A stretch of 26,175 nt of DNA from Victivallales bacterium (GTDB taxonomy: Bacteria > Verrucomicrobiota > Lentisphaeria > Oligosphaerales > Lenti-02), in contig JABGQJ010000016.1 of the NCBI GenBank assembly GCA_018648945.1, forward strand, positions 1 through 26,175. Reading direction: 5' to 3'. A model generated the notes under the pieces. That model worked only from the letters and a program-made list of their open reading frames with translations, did not search any database and was not told the origin of the DNA. Of the stretch, positions 14,313 through 23,300 are shown piece by piece. Position 1 is the first letter of the stretch. Each line of letters starts with the position of its first letter. Both the position numbers and the translations under genes were made by a program.

Positions 14313-16271
14313 ATGCCGCGTTTCGTTGTGCATGCTGAGTACGAACCCGCCGGCGACCAGCCCGAGGCCATCGCGGCCTTGACCGCTGGCATTCGAGGGG
14401 GGAAGCACTTCCAGACGCTCTTGGGGGTCACCGGCTCAGGCAAGACATTCACGATGGCCAATGTCATCCAGGCCGTGAATCGGCCCGTGCTGGTGGTTTC
14501 TCACAACAAGACCTTGGCGGCCCAGCTCTACAGCGAACTGAAGGCGTTCCTCCCCGGGAATGCAGTCGAGTACTTCGTCAGCTACTACGACTACTACCAG
14601 CCCGAGGCCTACATCCCGCAGACGGACACCTACATTGCCAAGGACGCCTCCATCAACACCGAGTTGGAGAAGCTGCGGCTTGCGGCGACCAACTCGCTGG
14701 TTGAGCGTCGGGATGTGGTGGTGGTCGCCAGTGTTTCCTGCTTGTACGGGTTGGGCTCGCCCGAGGATTTCGCGGCCATGCAGGCGCGCGTATGCATCGA
14801 TGGCGAAGTCAATCGCGACGAGCTTCTGAGGCAGTTGGTGGATATCCAGTACGAGCGGAACGATGTCTCCCCTTCGCGCGGGATGTTCCGGGCGGCCGGC
14901 GACACGGTCGATATCTACCCATCCTACCGGGATGATTATGTGAGGGTCGAGTTCTGGGGAGACACAGTGGAGCGGGCCACGCGTCGGGATGCTCTCACCG
15001 GGGCGATCCTGGAGGAGCTTTCGGAGGTGACTATCTCCCCGGCCAAGCACTTCGTCATGCCGCAGGAACGAATCGATGCCGCCGAGGCGAGCATCCTGGG
15101 CGAACTGGACGAACAGGTTCTCCAGTTCGAGCGGCGAGGGATGCTGGTGGAGGCCCAACGCCTGCACCAGCGGACCATGTATGACCTGGAGATGCTGCGG
15201 GAGATCGGCTATTGCCAGGGGATCGAGAACTACTCTCGGCACTTGGCCGGTCGTGAGCCTGGCTCGCGGCCATACACCTTGATTGACTACTTCCCGGACG
15301 ACTTTGTGACGATCATCGACGAATCGCATGCGACGCTGCCGCAGATCCGGGCCATGTTCAACGCCGACCGCAGCCGCAAGACGGTTCTGGTGGCGAATGG
15401 CTTCCGTCTCCCCTCTGCTCTGGACAATCGGCCGCTTGAGTTTGAGGAGTTCATGGCGATGCAGCACACGCTCGTGTTCGTGTCGGCCACTCCGTCCGCC
15501 TACGAGTTGGAGCGAGCCGTTCCGGTGGAGCAGGTTGTCCGTCCCACCGGGCTTCTGGACCCGGTGATCGAGGTCCGGCCGCTTGCCACCCAGGTGGACG
15601 ATGTGATTCACGAGGTCCGCGCCTGCGCTGAACGGGGTGAGCGGGTATTGGTGACCACCTTGACCAAACGGACTGCGGAGGATCTCTCCGACTACCTGCG
15701 GGAGCTGAAGCTGCGGGCGCGGTATCTGCATTCCGAGCTGGATGCCATCGAACGCGTGGAGGTCCTCCGAGCGCTCCGGGCGGGAGATTTCGACTGTCTG
15801 GTCGGCATCAATCTCCTGCGGGAGGGGCTGGACCTGCCCGAGGTGGCTCTGGTGGCGGTGATGGACGCGGACAAGGAGGGATTCCTGCGGTCTGAGACGT
15901 CTCTTCTGCAGACGGCTGGCCGGGCTGCGCGCAACGAGGAGGGACGGGTCATTCTGTACGCGGAGAAGATCACTGACAGCATGCAGCGGGTCATAGACAC
16001 GACCACTGAGAGGCGAGCAAGGCAGGACGAATACAACCAGCGGCACGGCATCGTTCCGCAGACCGTCCGCCGGGCGATTCAGAAGAGCCTGTATGAGGTC
16101 GGGAAGGAGGGAGTGGTGGAGTCCATGGTGGAGGAGGGTGGGGCGGACTATGATGTGGTGGAGACCATCCGCCAGCTGGAGAAGGACATGTACGAGGCGG
16201 CCGAGGCCCTGGAGTACGAGCGCGCTGCCATGCTTCGGGACCAGTTGGCCAAGCTGAAGGCTGCGGAGTAG
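14313..16271 (+). CDS. uvrB: UvrABC excinuclease subunit B
   Basis: UvrB is loaded by UvrA on damaged DNA, verifies the lesion with its beta-hairpin and recruits UvrC for incision. The start at 14313 gives MPRFVVHAEYEPAGDQPEAI, the standard N-terminus, with GGGAAGGA upstream; an in-frame ATG at 14251 lies before the terminator hairpin and is rejected. In 652 residues (normal size): Walker A GVTGSGKT (38-45), SHNKTLAAQLYSELKAFLP, beta-hairpin SYYDYYQPEAYIPQTDTYI (about 89-107), DEXH-type DESHATLPQ (336-339), helicase motifs LVTTLTKRTAEDLSDYL and VGINLLREGLDLPEV, QTAGRAARN, and a C-terminal UVR helix-hairpin (about 619-652, QLEKDMYEAAEALEYERAAM). All expected parts are present. It converges with the histidine kinase gene, 8 bases apart. 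Confidence 0.97.
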   Translation: MPRFVVHAEYEPAGDQPEAIAALTAGIRGGKHFQTLLGVTGSGKTFTMANVIQAVNRPVLVVSHNKTLAAQLYSELKAFLPGNAVEYFVSYYDYYQPEAYIPQTDTYIAKDASINTELEKLRLAATNSLVERRDVVVVASVSCLYGLGSPEDFAAMQARVCIDGEVNRDELLRQLVDIQYERNDVSPSRGMFRAAGDTVDIYPSYRDDYVRVEFWGDTVERATRRDALTGAILEELSEVTISPAKHFVMPQERIDAAEASILGELDEQVLQFERRGMLVEAQRLHQRTMYDLEMLREIGYCQGIENYSRHLAGREPGSRPYTLIDYFPDDFVTIIDESHATLPQIRAMFNADRSRKTVLVANGFRLPSALDNRPLEFEEFMAMQHTLVFVSATPSAYELERAVPVEQVVRPTGLLDPVIEVRPLATQVDDVIHEVRACAERGERVLVTTLTKRTAEDLSDYLRELKLRARYLHSELDAIERVEVLRALRAGDFDCLVGINLLREGLDLPEVALVAVMDADKEGFLRSETSLLQTAGRAARNEEGRVILYAEKITDSMQRVIDTTTERRARQDEYNQRHGIVPQTVRRAIQKSLYEVGKEGVVESMVEEGGADYDVVETIRQLEKDMYEAAEALEYERAAMLRDQLAKLKAAE

Positions 16272-16279
16272 CGAGTCGC

Positions 16280-18205
16280 CTACTGTCGGGGAAGGAAGAG
16301 GAAGAACTCCGTGCCCGCGCCCGGCTCGCTCTCCAGGTGGATCCAGCCGTGGTGGTTCACGACGCATCCATACGCCATGGCTAGACCCATGCCCGTCCCC
16401 TTGCCCACGTTCTTGGTGGTGAAGAAGGGCTCGAAGATCTGCTGGCGCAGTTCCGGCGGGATGCCGCAGCCATTGTCACGCACTCGAATACAGATGTACG
16501 CGGCGCTGTCCATGGCCTTGTCGGGCCGCTGTTGCCAGCCAGGGGTGAAATCGGCCGCTGGCTCGGCCCGCAGCACGATCCGCCCGTCGGTCTGTCCATG
16601 TTCAAGGATCGCGTCCCGGGCGTTGATGAGGAGGTTCATGAGAACCTGCTGAAGCTGGGTCTCATCCGCTCGGATGATCATCTGGACTGGTGCCACGACC
16701 AGCTTGAGGTGGACCCCCTTCTTGGCGATCGGCGAGAAGAGGCTCTGGACGCCTTCCAGCAGGGGAGCCACAGGCAGGGACGCAACGGTGTATTTCCCTT
16801 TGCGCGCAAAGCCAAGGAGTTGCTGGGTGAGGGACGAAGCTCGCTCCGTGGCTTGGTCGATGTTGCTCAGCATCGCGTTGCCGCCGTCTCGGTCTCCGGG
16901 CTTGAGCGCACGGAATCTGTCCAGGCTACCACGGATGGCGTGCAGCATGTTGTTGAAATCGTGGGCCACCCCACCTGCCAGTTGCCCGACTGCCTCCATG
17001 CGCTGGGAATGGATGAGTTGCTGCGCAAGGTCTTCGCGGTCGCGCTCCAGAGCCCGCCTGCGGGTGATGTCGCGGGCGATGACGACGGCGACAGGGGAGT
17101 CGTTGAGATGGGCGGCGGTGGCTTCCGCATCCAGCTCGATCATGCTGCCTTCGACGCCCAGCGCTTCCCAGTCACGGCGTTCGGTAGTGCCCTCGTCGGT
17201 TCCAGGAGGGGGGGACAGGCACGTCCAGAATGCGGGCCAGTCCAGAGGCCTGCCGTCCTCGCGGACGAGAGCGCTGAACGCGACGGGGCGAGGCTCAAGC
17301 TGCTCGGCACCAAGGGCCCGCACAGTGGCTTGGCTGGCGTTGAGCACCTGGCCGTGTTCGTCGAGGATGAAGATGAGGTCGTTGCTGTTTTCGACGACCA
17401 GGCGGTAGCGTCCCTCCCATTCGGCCAAGTGCTTTTCCAGCTGACGCGCTCGCGTATAGCCGCCAAGGAAGTCGAGGATGATATCCAAGGGACGACGCTT
17501 GCCGTGGGGTTCGACCTTGTAGAAGTGCAGGTAGAAGGTGCCAAGAACGCTCAACCAGAGCAACGCCAGTCCCCTGGCGAAGTAGGTCTGCCGGAGCATG
17601 GTCCACCAGCCGTCGAGCGTCGGGTAGGCGCAGAGCTGGAACAGGAACGAGTCGATGACTTGGACGAGGACAAGGGTGCCGAAGACAGAGAAGAAGAGCC
17701 TGGCTCGACGGTTGTGGAAGATCTGGAACACGATGGGGAGAATGAAGAGATCAACGCCTTGGGCCGCGAAGGAGGCCAGGACGAGTCGGCGCCCGTTGGT
17801 GAAGAGGTGGTGAAGGAACAGACCAAGCTCCGATTCGTGCCCGGTGATGCCCGACCAGCCGCAGTGGTAGGCCAGGATGTTCGCCATGTAGTAGAACCCG
17901 AAGAGCACCGCGAGGAAGCCAAGAATCATGCGTTGGGCGGCCAGGGTTCCGTCCACGACGTAGACGACCAACATGGCGACCAGATAGGGAGCCATGAGCA
18001 CGGTGTGTCCGAGATTCACCTGGAAGCCGGCGATGCCGGGATCGACCATGATGTTGGTGGAGCCGACCAATTGGCCGAGGATGAAGAACATCCCCAGGGT
18101 CAGGTAGAACGCGGCGTGGCCGATCTGCCTGCGCAGGCTGTGGAACAGGAGGATGGCCACCATCACAAACGTCAGTTCCAGAAATGCCAGGAACAGCGTC
18201 CCCAT
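16280..18205 (-). CDS. Sensor histidine kinase with seven-helix VUT/YhhQ-like membrane domain and PAS domain
   Basis: This 641-residue protein has about seven membrane helices in residues 1-235, a PAS domain (about 262-385, YRLVVENSNDLIFILDEHGQ), then an NtrB-like kinase: H-box QRMEAVGQLAGGVAHDFNNM with phospho-acceptor His415, N-box VLMNLLINARDAI, G1 RVRDNGCGIPPE, F-box IFEPFFTTK and G2 GKGTGMGLAMAYG. No receiver domain is attached and no response regulator gene is adjacent, so it is an orphan kinase. The membrane part is unusual. Segments such as VVDGTLAAQRMILGF and RRLVLASFAAQGVDLFILPIVFQIFHN, then VIDSFLFQLCAY, recall the YhhQ/VUT queuosine-precursor transporter family (DLTVRIFGAPLARRII; RIATASFMA; DTLAFFFIAF as I remember YhhQ). 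A transporter-like sensor is inferred, not proven. A GGAGAT site precedes the ATG. It lies 126 bases after the zinc-ribbon gene on the same strand. Confidence 0.88.
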   Translation of the reverse strand: MGTLFLAFLELTFVMVAILLFHSLRRQIGHAAFYLTLGMFFILGQLVGSTNIMVDPGIAGFQVNLGHTVLMAPYLVAMLVVYVVDGTLAAQRMILGFLAVLFGFYYMANILAYHCGWSGITGHESELGLFLHHLFTNGRRLVLASFAAQGVDLFILPIVFQIFHNRRARLFFSVFGTLVLVQVIDSFLFQLCAYPTLDGWWTMLRQTYFARGLALLWLSVLGTFYLHFYKVEPHGKRRPLDIILDFLGGYTRARQLEKHLAEWEGRYRLVVENSNDLIFILDEHGQVLNASQATVRALGAEQLEPRPVAFSALVREDGRPLDWPAFWTCLSPPPGTDEGTTERRDWEALGVEGSMIELDAEATAAHLNDSPVAVVIARDITRRRALERDREDLAQQLIHSQRMEAVGQLAGGVAHDFNNMLHAIRGSLDRFRALKPGDRDGGNAMLSNIDQATERASSLTQQLLGFARKGKYTVASLPVAPLLEGVQSLFSPIAKKGVHLKLVVAPVQMIIRADETQLQQVLMNLLINARDAILEHGQTDGRIVLRAEPAADFTPGWQQRPDKAMDSAAYICIRVRDNGCGIPPELRQQIFEPFFTTKNVGKGTGMGLAMAYGCVVNHHGWIHLESEPGAGTEFFLFLPRQ

Positions 18206-18331
18206 GGGTGGGATCTCCAGTTGTGATTACTTGAGGGGGCAGCCTGGTTGGGGTGATTGACCGACCAGATGAGCCCTCCGGTAGCGTTGGGCGGCGGGCG
18301 CAACGACCAGCTGCGGGATGGAGCCTGAGGG

Positions 18332-20293
18332 CTAGGGGGTGCCTTCCTTCTCCTCGGGGTTGCTGGTGGCCGTTTTGGTGTCTGCTGGCTTGCCGTTGGT
18401 CGCGGCTGGTTTGGTGTTCTCGGCCGTGGTGTCTGCTGGCTTACCCTTGCTTGCGGCTGGGCTGGCGTCCTCGGTCTTGGTGTCTGCAGGCTTGTCATTG
18501 TCCGCGGCTGGTTTGGCGTCCTCGGTCTTGGCGTCCTCGGTCTTGGCGTCCTCGGGCTTGGTGTCCTCGGGCTTGGTGTCCTCGGGCTTGGTGTCCGCAG
18601 GGCCGATGCTCTTGCCCTTGCCCTTGCCCGGCTTGGGATCGGTCTTCAGGCCCTTCCTGGCACCGCTTGACTTGGCAGCTTTGATCTTTGCCGAACCGGT
18701 CGTTCTGTTCCCCGGTTTCTGGGGGCGAGAGAGTTTGGCACTGGTGTCGGGCGCTGCACTGGTACGGTTGGCCATGGCGCTCTTGACGAAGAAGCTGAAG
18801 AGCTGATCGACCGCCTTCCTGAGCTTGAGATAGTACCAGGCGGTGACCCAGCACGCGAGTATGGTTATCACGAAGAAGGCGATCCCCGCGTTCCGCGAGT
18901 GCGTCGCCAGGGAGCTGGCCGAGAAGAGCGCACTCAGGCCGAGGGCAGTGACGGGGATGAGGACGAGCAGCTGGTTGTGGTGCGCGGCGTTGGCGGCCGA
19001 CCAGGCCGTTTTGCGGCTCTGTTCATCGGTCTTCTGGCGCTTCCCTTGCGTCTGTTGGAGCTTCTCCAGATCGCGCTTGGCGCTCTTCTCTCCCTCTTCG
19101 GCAGTGGTGAGTTCTGCCTGGAGCCTGGTGAGCTCTGCGGGGTCGGGGCCGGCTTGCTCTTTGGCCGGTGCGTCCTCGGGCTTCGGTTGCTGCGGTGTTG
19201 GCTGTGCAGCCTGTTCCGCGCGTTCCGCCTTGAGCTTCTGGGCGAATTCCCGAAGCTTCTGCTCCTTGTCCGCGAGTTCCTTGGTTCGCTTCTCCGCCTT
19301 TTCGCTCGCCTGCTTCACCTTGGCTTCTGCGGCCACCTTCTCGGCCTCGATTCTGGCCCTTCCCACCTTGATCTTGTCGACGGCGGCCCGCAGGCGATCA
19401 TCGCTGGCCTGCTTCTCGGCTGCCATCTTCTCGCGTGCCTCGGCGGCTTCGGCGTTCAGCTTGTCGAGTTCGGCCTTCTTCGCCTTGATTCTATCGACGG
19501 CAGAGCGGACGTTCGCTTCGGCTTCGGTCGCCTTGTCGCCGCGCTCCTTGAGCGCATTCTCCTTCTCGGTCAGTTCGGTGCTCTTGGCCTTCAGTCTGTC
19601 GGCGGCCCCGCGGAGCTTCTTCTCCGTCTTCTCGAGTTCCCGCTTGGCTTCCCCAACGGTCTCCTCCACCTGCTTGCTAGCGGCTTCGCTGGCCTCCTTC
19701 TTGGCCTTGTCGAGGATCGCCTTCGCCTCTGCCTCTGCCTGTTGCTGTCGATCAGTCCGGATGGTCTTGATCTGTTCGTCGAGCTCCGCCTGCAGCTTGA
19801 CAAGATGGGATTCGGCGCGCTCCTGGGCTAGCTTGACAGCATCCTTTTCGGCTTGGTCGATAAGCTCACGGCGCCTCTTCTCCGCATTCAGCTCGGCTCG
19901 TTCGACGAGGAGTCGGGCCGCTTCTTCGGCCTGCTCCATGCGGGCCGCGCTAAGGGCCTCCATTTGCTGCGCCAGTTCGGCGCTGGGCAGGGAGGAAGTG
20001 GGGACCGATTGGGTTTCGCCAGTATCCACCTCGGCCTTGGCCTGGGCGGCTGGCGCGGGCGGGTTGGCGGCCCGCTGCGTCCCCAGATTGCCCACCGGTC
20101 GGGCCACCTTGAGGCCTTTGAAGGCGGGGGGGCTGTTCGGGATGGGCGGATTGGCCGAACTTGGCTTGGCGGCGCCCTTGGGCTTGTCTTGCGCCACCAA
20201 GTGCCCACTGCATTCAGGGCATTTCAGGTCGTCGCGGTACTCGTCTGCGTCCCAGTTCCGACTGCATTCCGAACACACATACTTCACAGCCAT
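18332..20293 (-). CDS. Zinc-ribbon, long coiled-coil, two-helix membrane protein with repetitive tail
   Basis: The start at 20293 gives MAVKYVCSECSRNWDADEYR; upstream in-frame codons overlap the end of ileS and are not used. In 653 residues: a rubredoxin-like zinc ribbon (Cys7-x2-Cys10 and Cys25-x2-Cys28), a Pro/Ala-rich linker, a very long Ala/Glu/Lys coiled coil (about 110-425, with repeats such as EKKLRGAADRLKAKSTELTE and AAVDKIKVGRARIEAEKVAA), two membrane helices (about 440-461 and 467-488) and a Lys/Asp/Pro/Thr-rich tail (490-653) ending in tandem repeats. The zinc ribbon and coiled coil precede the helical pair, so both would lie on the same side, probably cytoplasmic. I know no family with this order. 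It may link membrane to a cytoplasmic partner; function unknown. It follows ileS by 68 bases. Confidence 0.8.
   Translation of the reverse strand: MAVKYVCSECSRNWDADEYRDDLKCPECSGHLVAQDKPKGAAKPSSANPPIPNSPPAFKGLKVARPVGNLGTQRAANPPAPAAQAKAEVDTGETQSVPTSSLPSAELAQQMEALSAARMEQAEEAARLLVERAELNAEKRRRELIDQAEKDAVKLAQERAESHLVKLQAELDEQIKTIRTDRQQQAEAEAKAILDKAKKEASEAASKQVEETVGEAKRELEKTEKKLRGAADRLKAKSTELTEKENALKERGDKATEAEANVRSAVDRIKAKKAELDKLNAEAAEAREKMAAEKQASDDRLRAAVDKIKVGRARIEAEKVAAEAKVKQASEKAEKRTKELADKEQKLREFAQKLKAERAEQAAQPTPQQPKPEDAPAKEQAGPDPAELTRLQAELTTAEEGEKSAKRDLEKLQQTQGKRQKTDEQSRKTAWSAANAAHHNQLLVLIPVTALGLSALFSASSLATHSRNAGIAFFVITILACWVTAWYYLKLRKAVDQLFSFFVKSAMANRTSAAPDTSAKLSRPQKPGNRTTGSAKIKAAKSSGARKGLKTDPKPGKGKGKSIGPADTKPEDTKPEDTKPEDAKTEDAKTEDAKPAADNDKPADTKTEDASPAASKGKPADTTAENTKPAATNGKPADTKTATSNPEEKEGTP
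18378..18530 (-). repeat. Three 51-bp tandem repeats in the zinc-ribbon gene tail
   Basis: Near-identical units begin at 18378, 18429 and 18480 (each opening GTGTCTGCTGG or GTGTCTGCAGG on the plus strand). Each encodes 17 residues of the pattern KPAA-x-x-x-KPAD-x-x-x-E-x, seen as PAADNDKPADTKTEDA, PAASKGKPADTTAENT and PAATNGKPADTKT. The period keeps the reading frame. Confidence 0.85.
18515..18589 (-). repeat. Five 15-bp tandem repeats in the zinc-ribbon gene tail
   Basis: Units GGCGTCCTCGGTCTT or GGTGTCCTCGGGCTT start at 18515, 18530, 18545, 18560 and 18575, with a degenerate partial unit after them. They encode five copies of K(P/T)ED(T/A). The first unit is also the end of the third 51-bp unit, so the shorter array seems to have grown from part of the longer one. 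In-frame arrays like this can vary in copy number by slippage. Confidence 0.9.
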
Positions 20294-20319
20294 GGTATCT
20301 CGCCTCTTGCGATTGGGTA

Positions 20320-20355
20320 GGGCTGGCACGGGCGCCGGGCGCCCGACACCAGCCC
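20320..20355 (-). other. Long GC-rich hairpin between ileS and the zinc-ribbon gene
   Basis: GGGCTGG (20320-20326) pairs with CCAGCCC (20349-20355), and CGGGCGCC (20329-20336) with GGCGCCCG (20338-20345), separated by a small internal loop. On the transcript it starts just after the ileS stop codon (20362). No T-run follows on the minus strand, so it may be an RNA-processing or stabilising structure rather than a terminator. Confidence 0.5.
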
Positions 20356-20361
20356 CTATTC

Positions 20362-23300
20362 CTAGGTCATCTTGGCGATGCGGAATCGGCAAGGCAGGTC
20401 ATTGACCACCACCTCGGTGCCTTCGATGGCTTCGCCGAGGACCATCTCCAGTGCCAGGATTTCGCTCTGGATGAAGGCGCCGTGGTCGCGGATGGCCGCC
20501 GCTGCTTCGTCCGGGACGTGGCATTCCACGCGGATGCGGTCGGTGACTTCCAAGCCCGCCTCCTTGCGGAGGCCCTGGAGCTTGCTCACCAATTCGCGCG
20601 CCCACCCCTCGCGGCGGAGTTCGTCGTCGAGGGTCGTTTCAAGGGCCACCGTGATCTCGCCGTCGTTGGCAACGGTCAGGCCCTCGCGCTCCTCGCGCTG
20701 GACCAGGATGTCGTCCTCGGCCAGCTCAACGGGGGCTTCGCCGTCGCCAAAGTCGAGGGTCAGAGTCTCGCCGTTCCGCAAGCGGGCGATGGCATCGGCA
20801 TCCAGGGCAGCCACTGCTTGGGATGCGGCGCGCATGCGCTTGCCGAGTTTGGGCCCGAGCTTCTTGAAGTTCGGCTTGGCGCTCAGATGGACGAGTTTCT
20901 CTTCATCGGCACCGACGGTCACGCTCTTGACGTTCAGTTCTTCGGCGACGATGTCGGCCATTCCCTCGATGTGCGCGCGTACGGTGGCGTTGTGGGAGAC
21001 CACGACGCAGGCGCGGAGGGGTTGGCGCACGCGCAGGCGGGTCTGCTTGCGCAGATTGCGACCCAGGGACACGGCTTGCATGATGCTGGCCATGCGTTCG
21101 CTGAGCGTTTCGTCGAGCAACTGGGCATTCACGACCGGGAAGTCGCAGAGGTGCACGGATTCGGGCATCTCGTCGGTGCGGAGGTTTTGGTACATCTCCT
21201 CGGTGACGAAGGGGATGAAGGGGGCCGCGAGCTTCGTGAAGGTGAGCAGCACATGGTGCAGTGTGGCGTAGGCCTCGGCTTTGTCGCCATCGTCCTCGCT
21301 CTTCCAGAACCGCCGGCGACTGCGCCGGATGTACCAGTTGGTGAGTTCCTCGATCAAGCCGCGGAAGCGCAGAGCCGCCCGTTGCAGATCGTAGCCATCC
21401 ATACTGGTGCGCATGTCATCGGTGGCTTGCTGGAGGCGGGAGAGGATCCAGCGGTCGAGCACGTTCGCGGGAGGCGTCATCACGCCGTCGCCTCCCGGCT
21501 GCCAGCCATCCACACGGGCGTAGGTGACAAGGAAGCTGTAGGCGTTCCAGAGCGGGATGACGACGGTGCGCATGACTTCGCGGACGCCGGTCTCGCTGAA
21601 GCATAGATCTTCCGCCCGCACGACCGGCGAGGAGAGCAGGGAGAGGCGCAACGCATCGGCCCCGTAGGCGTCCATCACCTCCATGGGATCCGGGTAGTTC
21701 TTGAGCCGCTTGGACATCTTCTTGCCGTCCTCGGCAAGGACCATGCCGTTGACCACCACATTGGTGAAGGCGGGCTTGTCGAAGAGGATGGTGGAGAGCA
21801 CGGTGAGGGTGTAGAACCAACCGCGGGTCTGGTCCAGGCCCTCAGCGATGAAGTTCGCGGGGAACGTGCTCTCGACCAGATCCTTGTTCTCGAAGGGGTA
21901 GTGGTGTTGGGCGTAGGGCATGGAGCCGGACTCGAACCAGCAGTCGAGCACTTCTGGCGTCCGGCGGTAGAGCTTGCCGTCGCGGTGGATCTCGATCTTG
22001 TCGATGAAGTGCTTGTGCAGGTCGGTGACCTTCTGGCCGGACAACTCCTCAAGCTCGGCGATGGAGCCCACGCAGATCATGTCGTCGGGGTCGTCGGGGT
22101 TGACCCACACGGGCATGCAGGAACCCCAGAAGCGGTTGCGGCTGATGTTCCAGTCCTTGGCTTCGGCCAGCCAGTTGGCGAACCGGCGCTCGCCCACGTA
22201 TTCCGGCATCCAGCGGACCTGGGCATTGTTGGCCAGGAGCCGCTCGCGCAGGTCCTCGACCCGGACGTACCAGGCATCGATCGCCCGGTAGATGAGGGGC
22301 GTGTCGGTCCGTTCGCAGAAGGGATAGCTGTGAACGATGGTGGACTGGTGGACAAGCTTGTCGTGGCCCTTGAGCCAGCGGATGATATGCTTGTCCGCTT
22401 CCTTGCAGTGCATGCCGGCGAACTCGGGAACCTGATCGGTGAAGCGACCGTCTTCGTCCAACGGGTCCACCAGTTCAATGCCGGCGGCTCGACAGATGCG
22501 GTAGTCGTCCTCGCCATAGGCGGGGGCCATGTGAACGATGCCGGTGCCATCGGCGGTGGTGACGAAGCCATCGACGAGAACCCGGAAGCTGTTTGCCTGG
22601 TCCGCGAAGAACGGGAAGAGGGGCTCGTAGGTGGCTCCACGCAGGGACTCGCCCTTGAGCTTGGCGAGGAGTTCGTACTCCTCCCCCTTGCGGAAGTACT
22701 CGCCCAGTCGGGCTTCGGCCAGGACGTAGACGTGGCCGTTCCCTGGGTCGCGCACGGCTACGTAGTCGATATCCGCGCCGACGCAGAGCGCCAGGTTCTC
22801 GGGGAGAGTCCAGGGGGTGGTGGTCCAGGCCAGGAAGAACACGTCGCCGTCCGTGCCCAGATCGACCGGGCAGGAGCGGATGCGCATGCGGACGGTAACG
22901 GCCGGGTCCTGGACGTCCTGGTAGTTCCGATTGGCCTCGAAGTTGGAGAGCGGGGTGTTGAGTTTGCAGCTGTAGGGCATGATGCGGTGCGCCCGGTAGA
23001 CCCGCCCCTTGTCCCAGAGCTGCTTGAACACCCACCAGATGGTCTCCATGAAGCTGGGGTCCATGGTCTTGTAGCCATGGTCGAAGTCCACCCAGCGGCC
23101 CATGCGGCTGACCGTCTTGCGCCACTCGTCCACATAGGTGAGCACCATCGAACGGCACTCCTCGTTGAAGACATCGACGCCGAGTTCCTTGATGGCGGGG
23201 GCACCCGAGACCTTCAGGGCATCCTGGGCGAGGGCCTCGATGGGCAGCCCATGGCAATCCCAGCCGAACACGCGTTCCACACACCTGCCGCACATGGTCT

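Noticed and set aside
14436..16367. Long minus-strand open frame opposite uvrB
   Set aside because: uvrB is unambiguous and the antisense product lacks any motif; typical high-GC shadow frame.
16532..18226. Long plus-strand open frame opposite the histidine kinase
   Set aside because: The kinase shows all catalytic boxes; the antisense frame is compositionally biased with no domain.
18378..18589. CRISPR-like array
   Set aside because: Units are contiguous with no unique spacers, and they lie in frame inside a gene.
18843..20405. Long plus-strand open frame (about 520 codons) opposite the zinc-ribbon gene
   Set aside because: It is a serine/alanine-rich mirror of the Ala/Glu/Lys coiled coil, caused by codon bias in GC-rich DNA; no ribosome site or domain.
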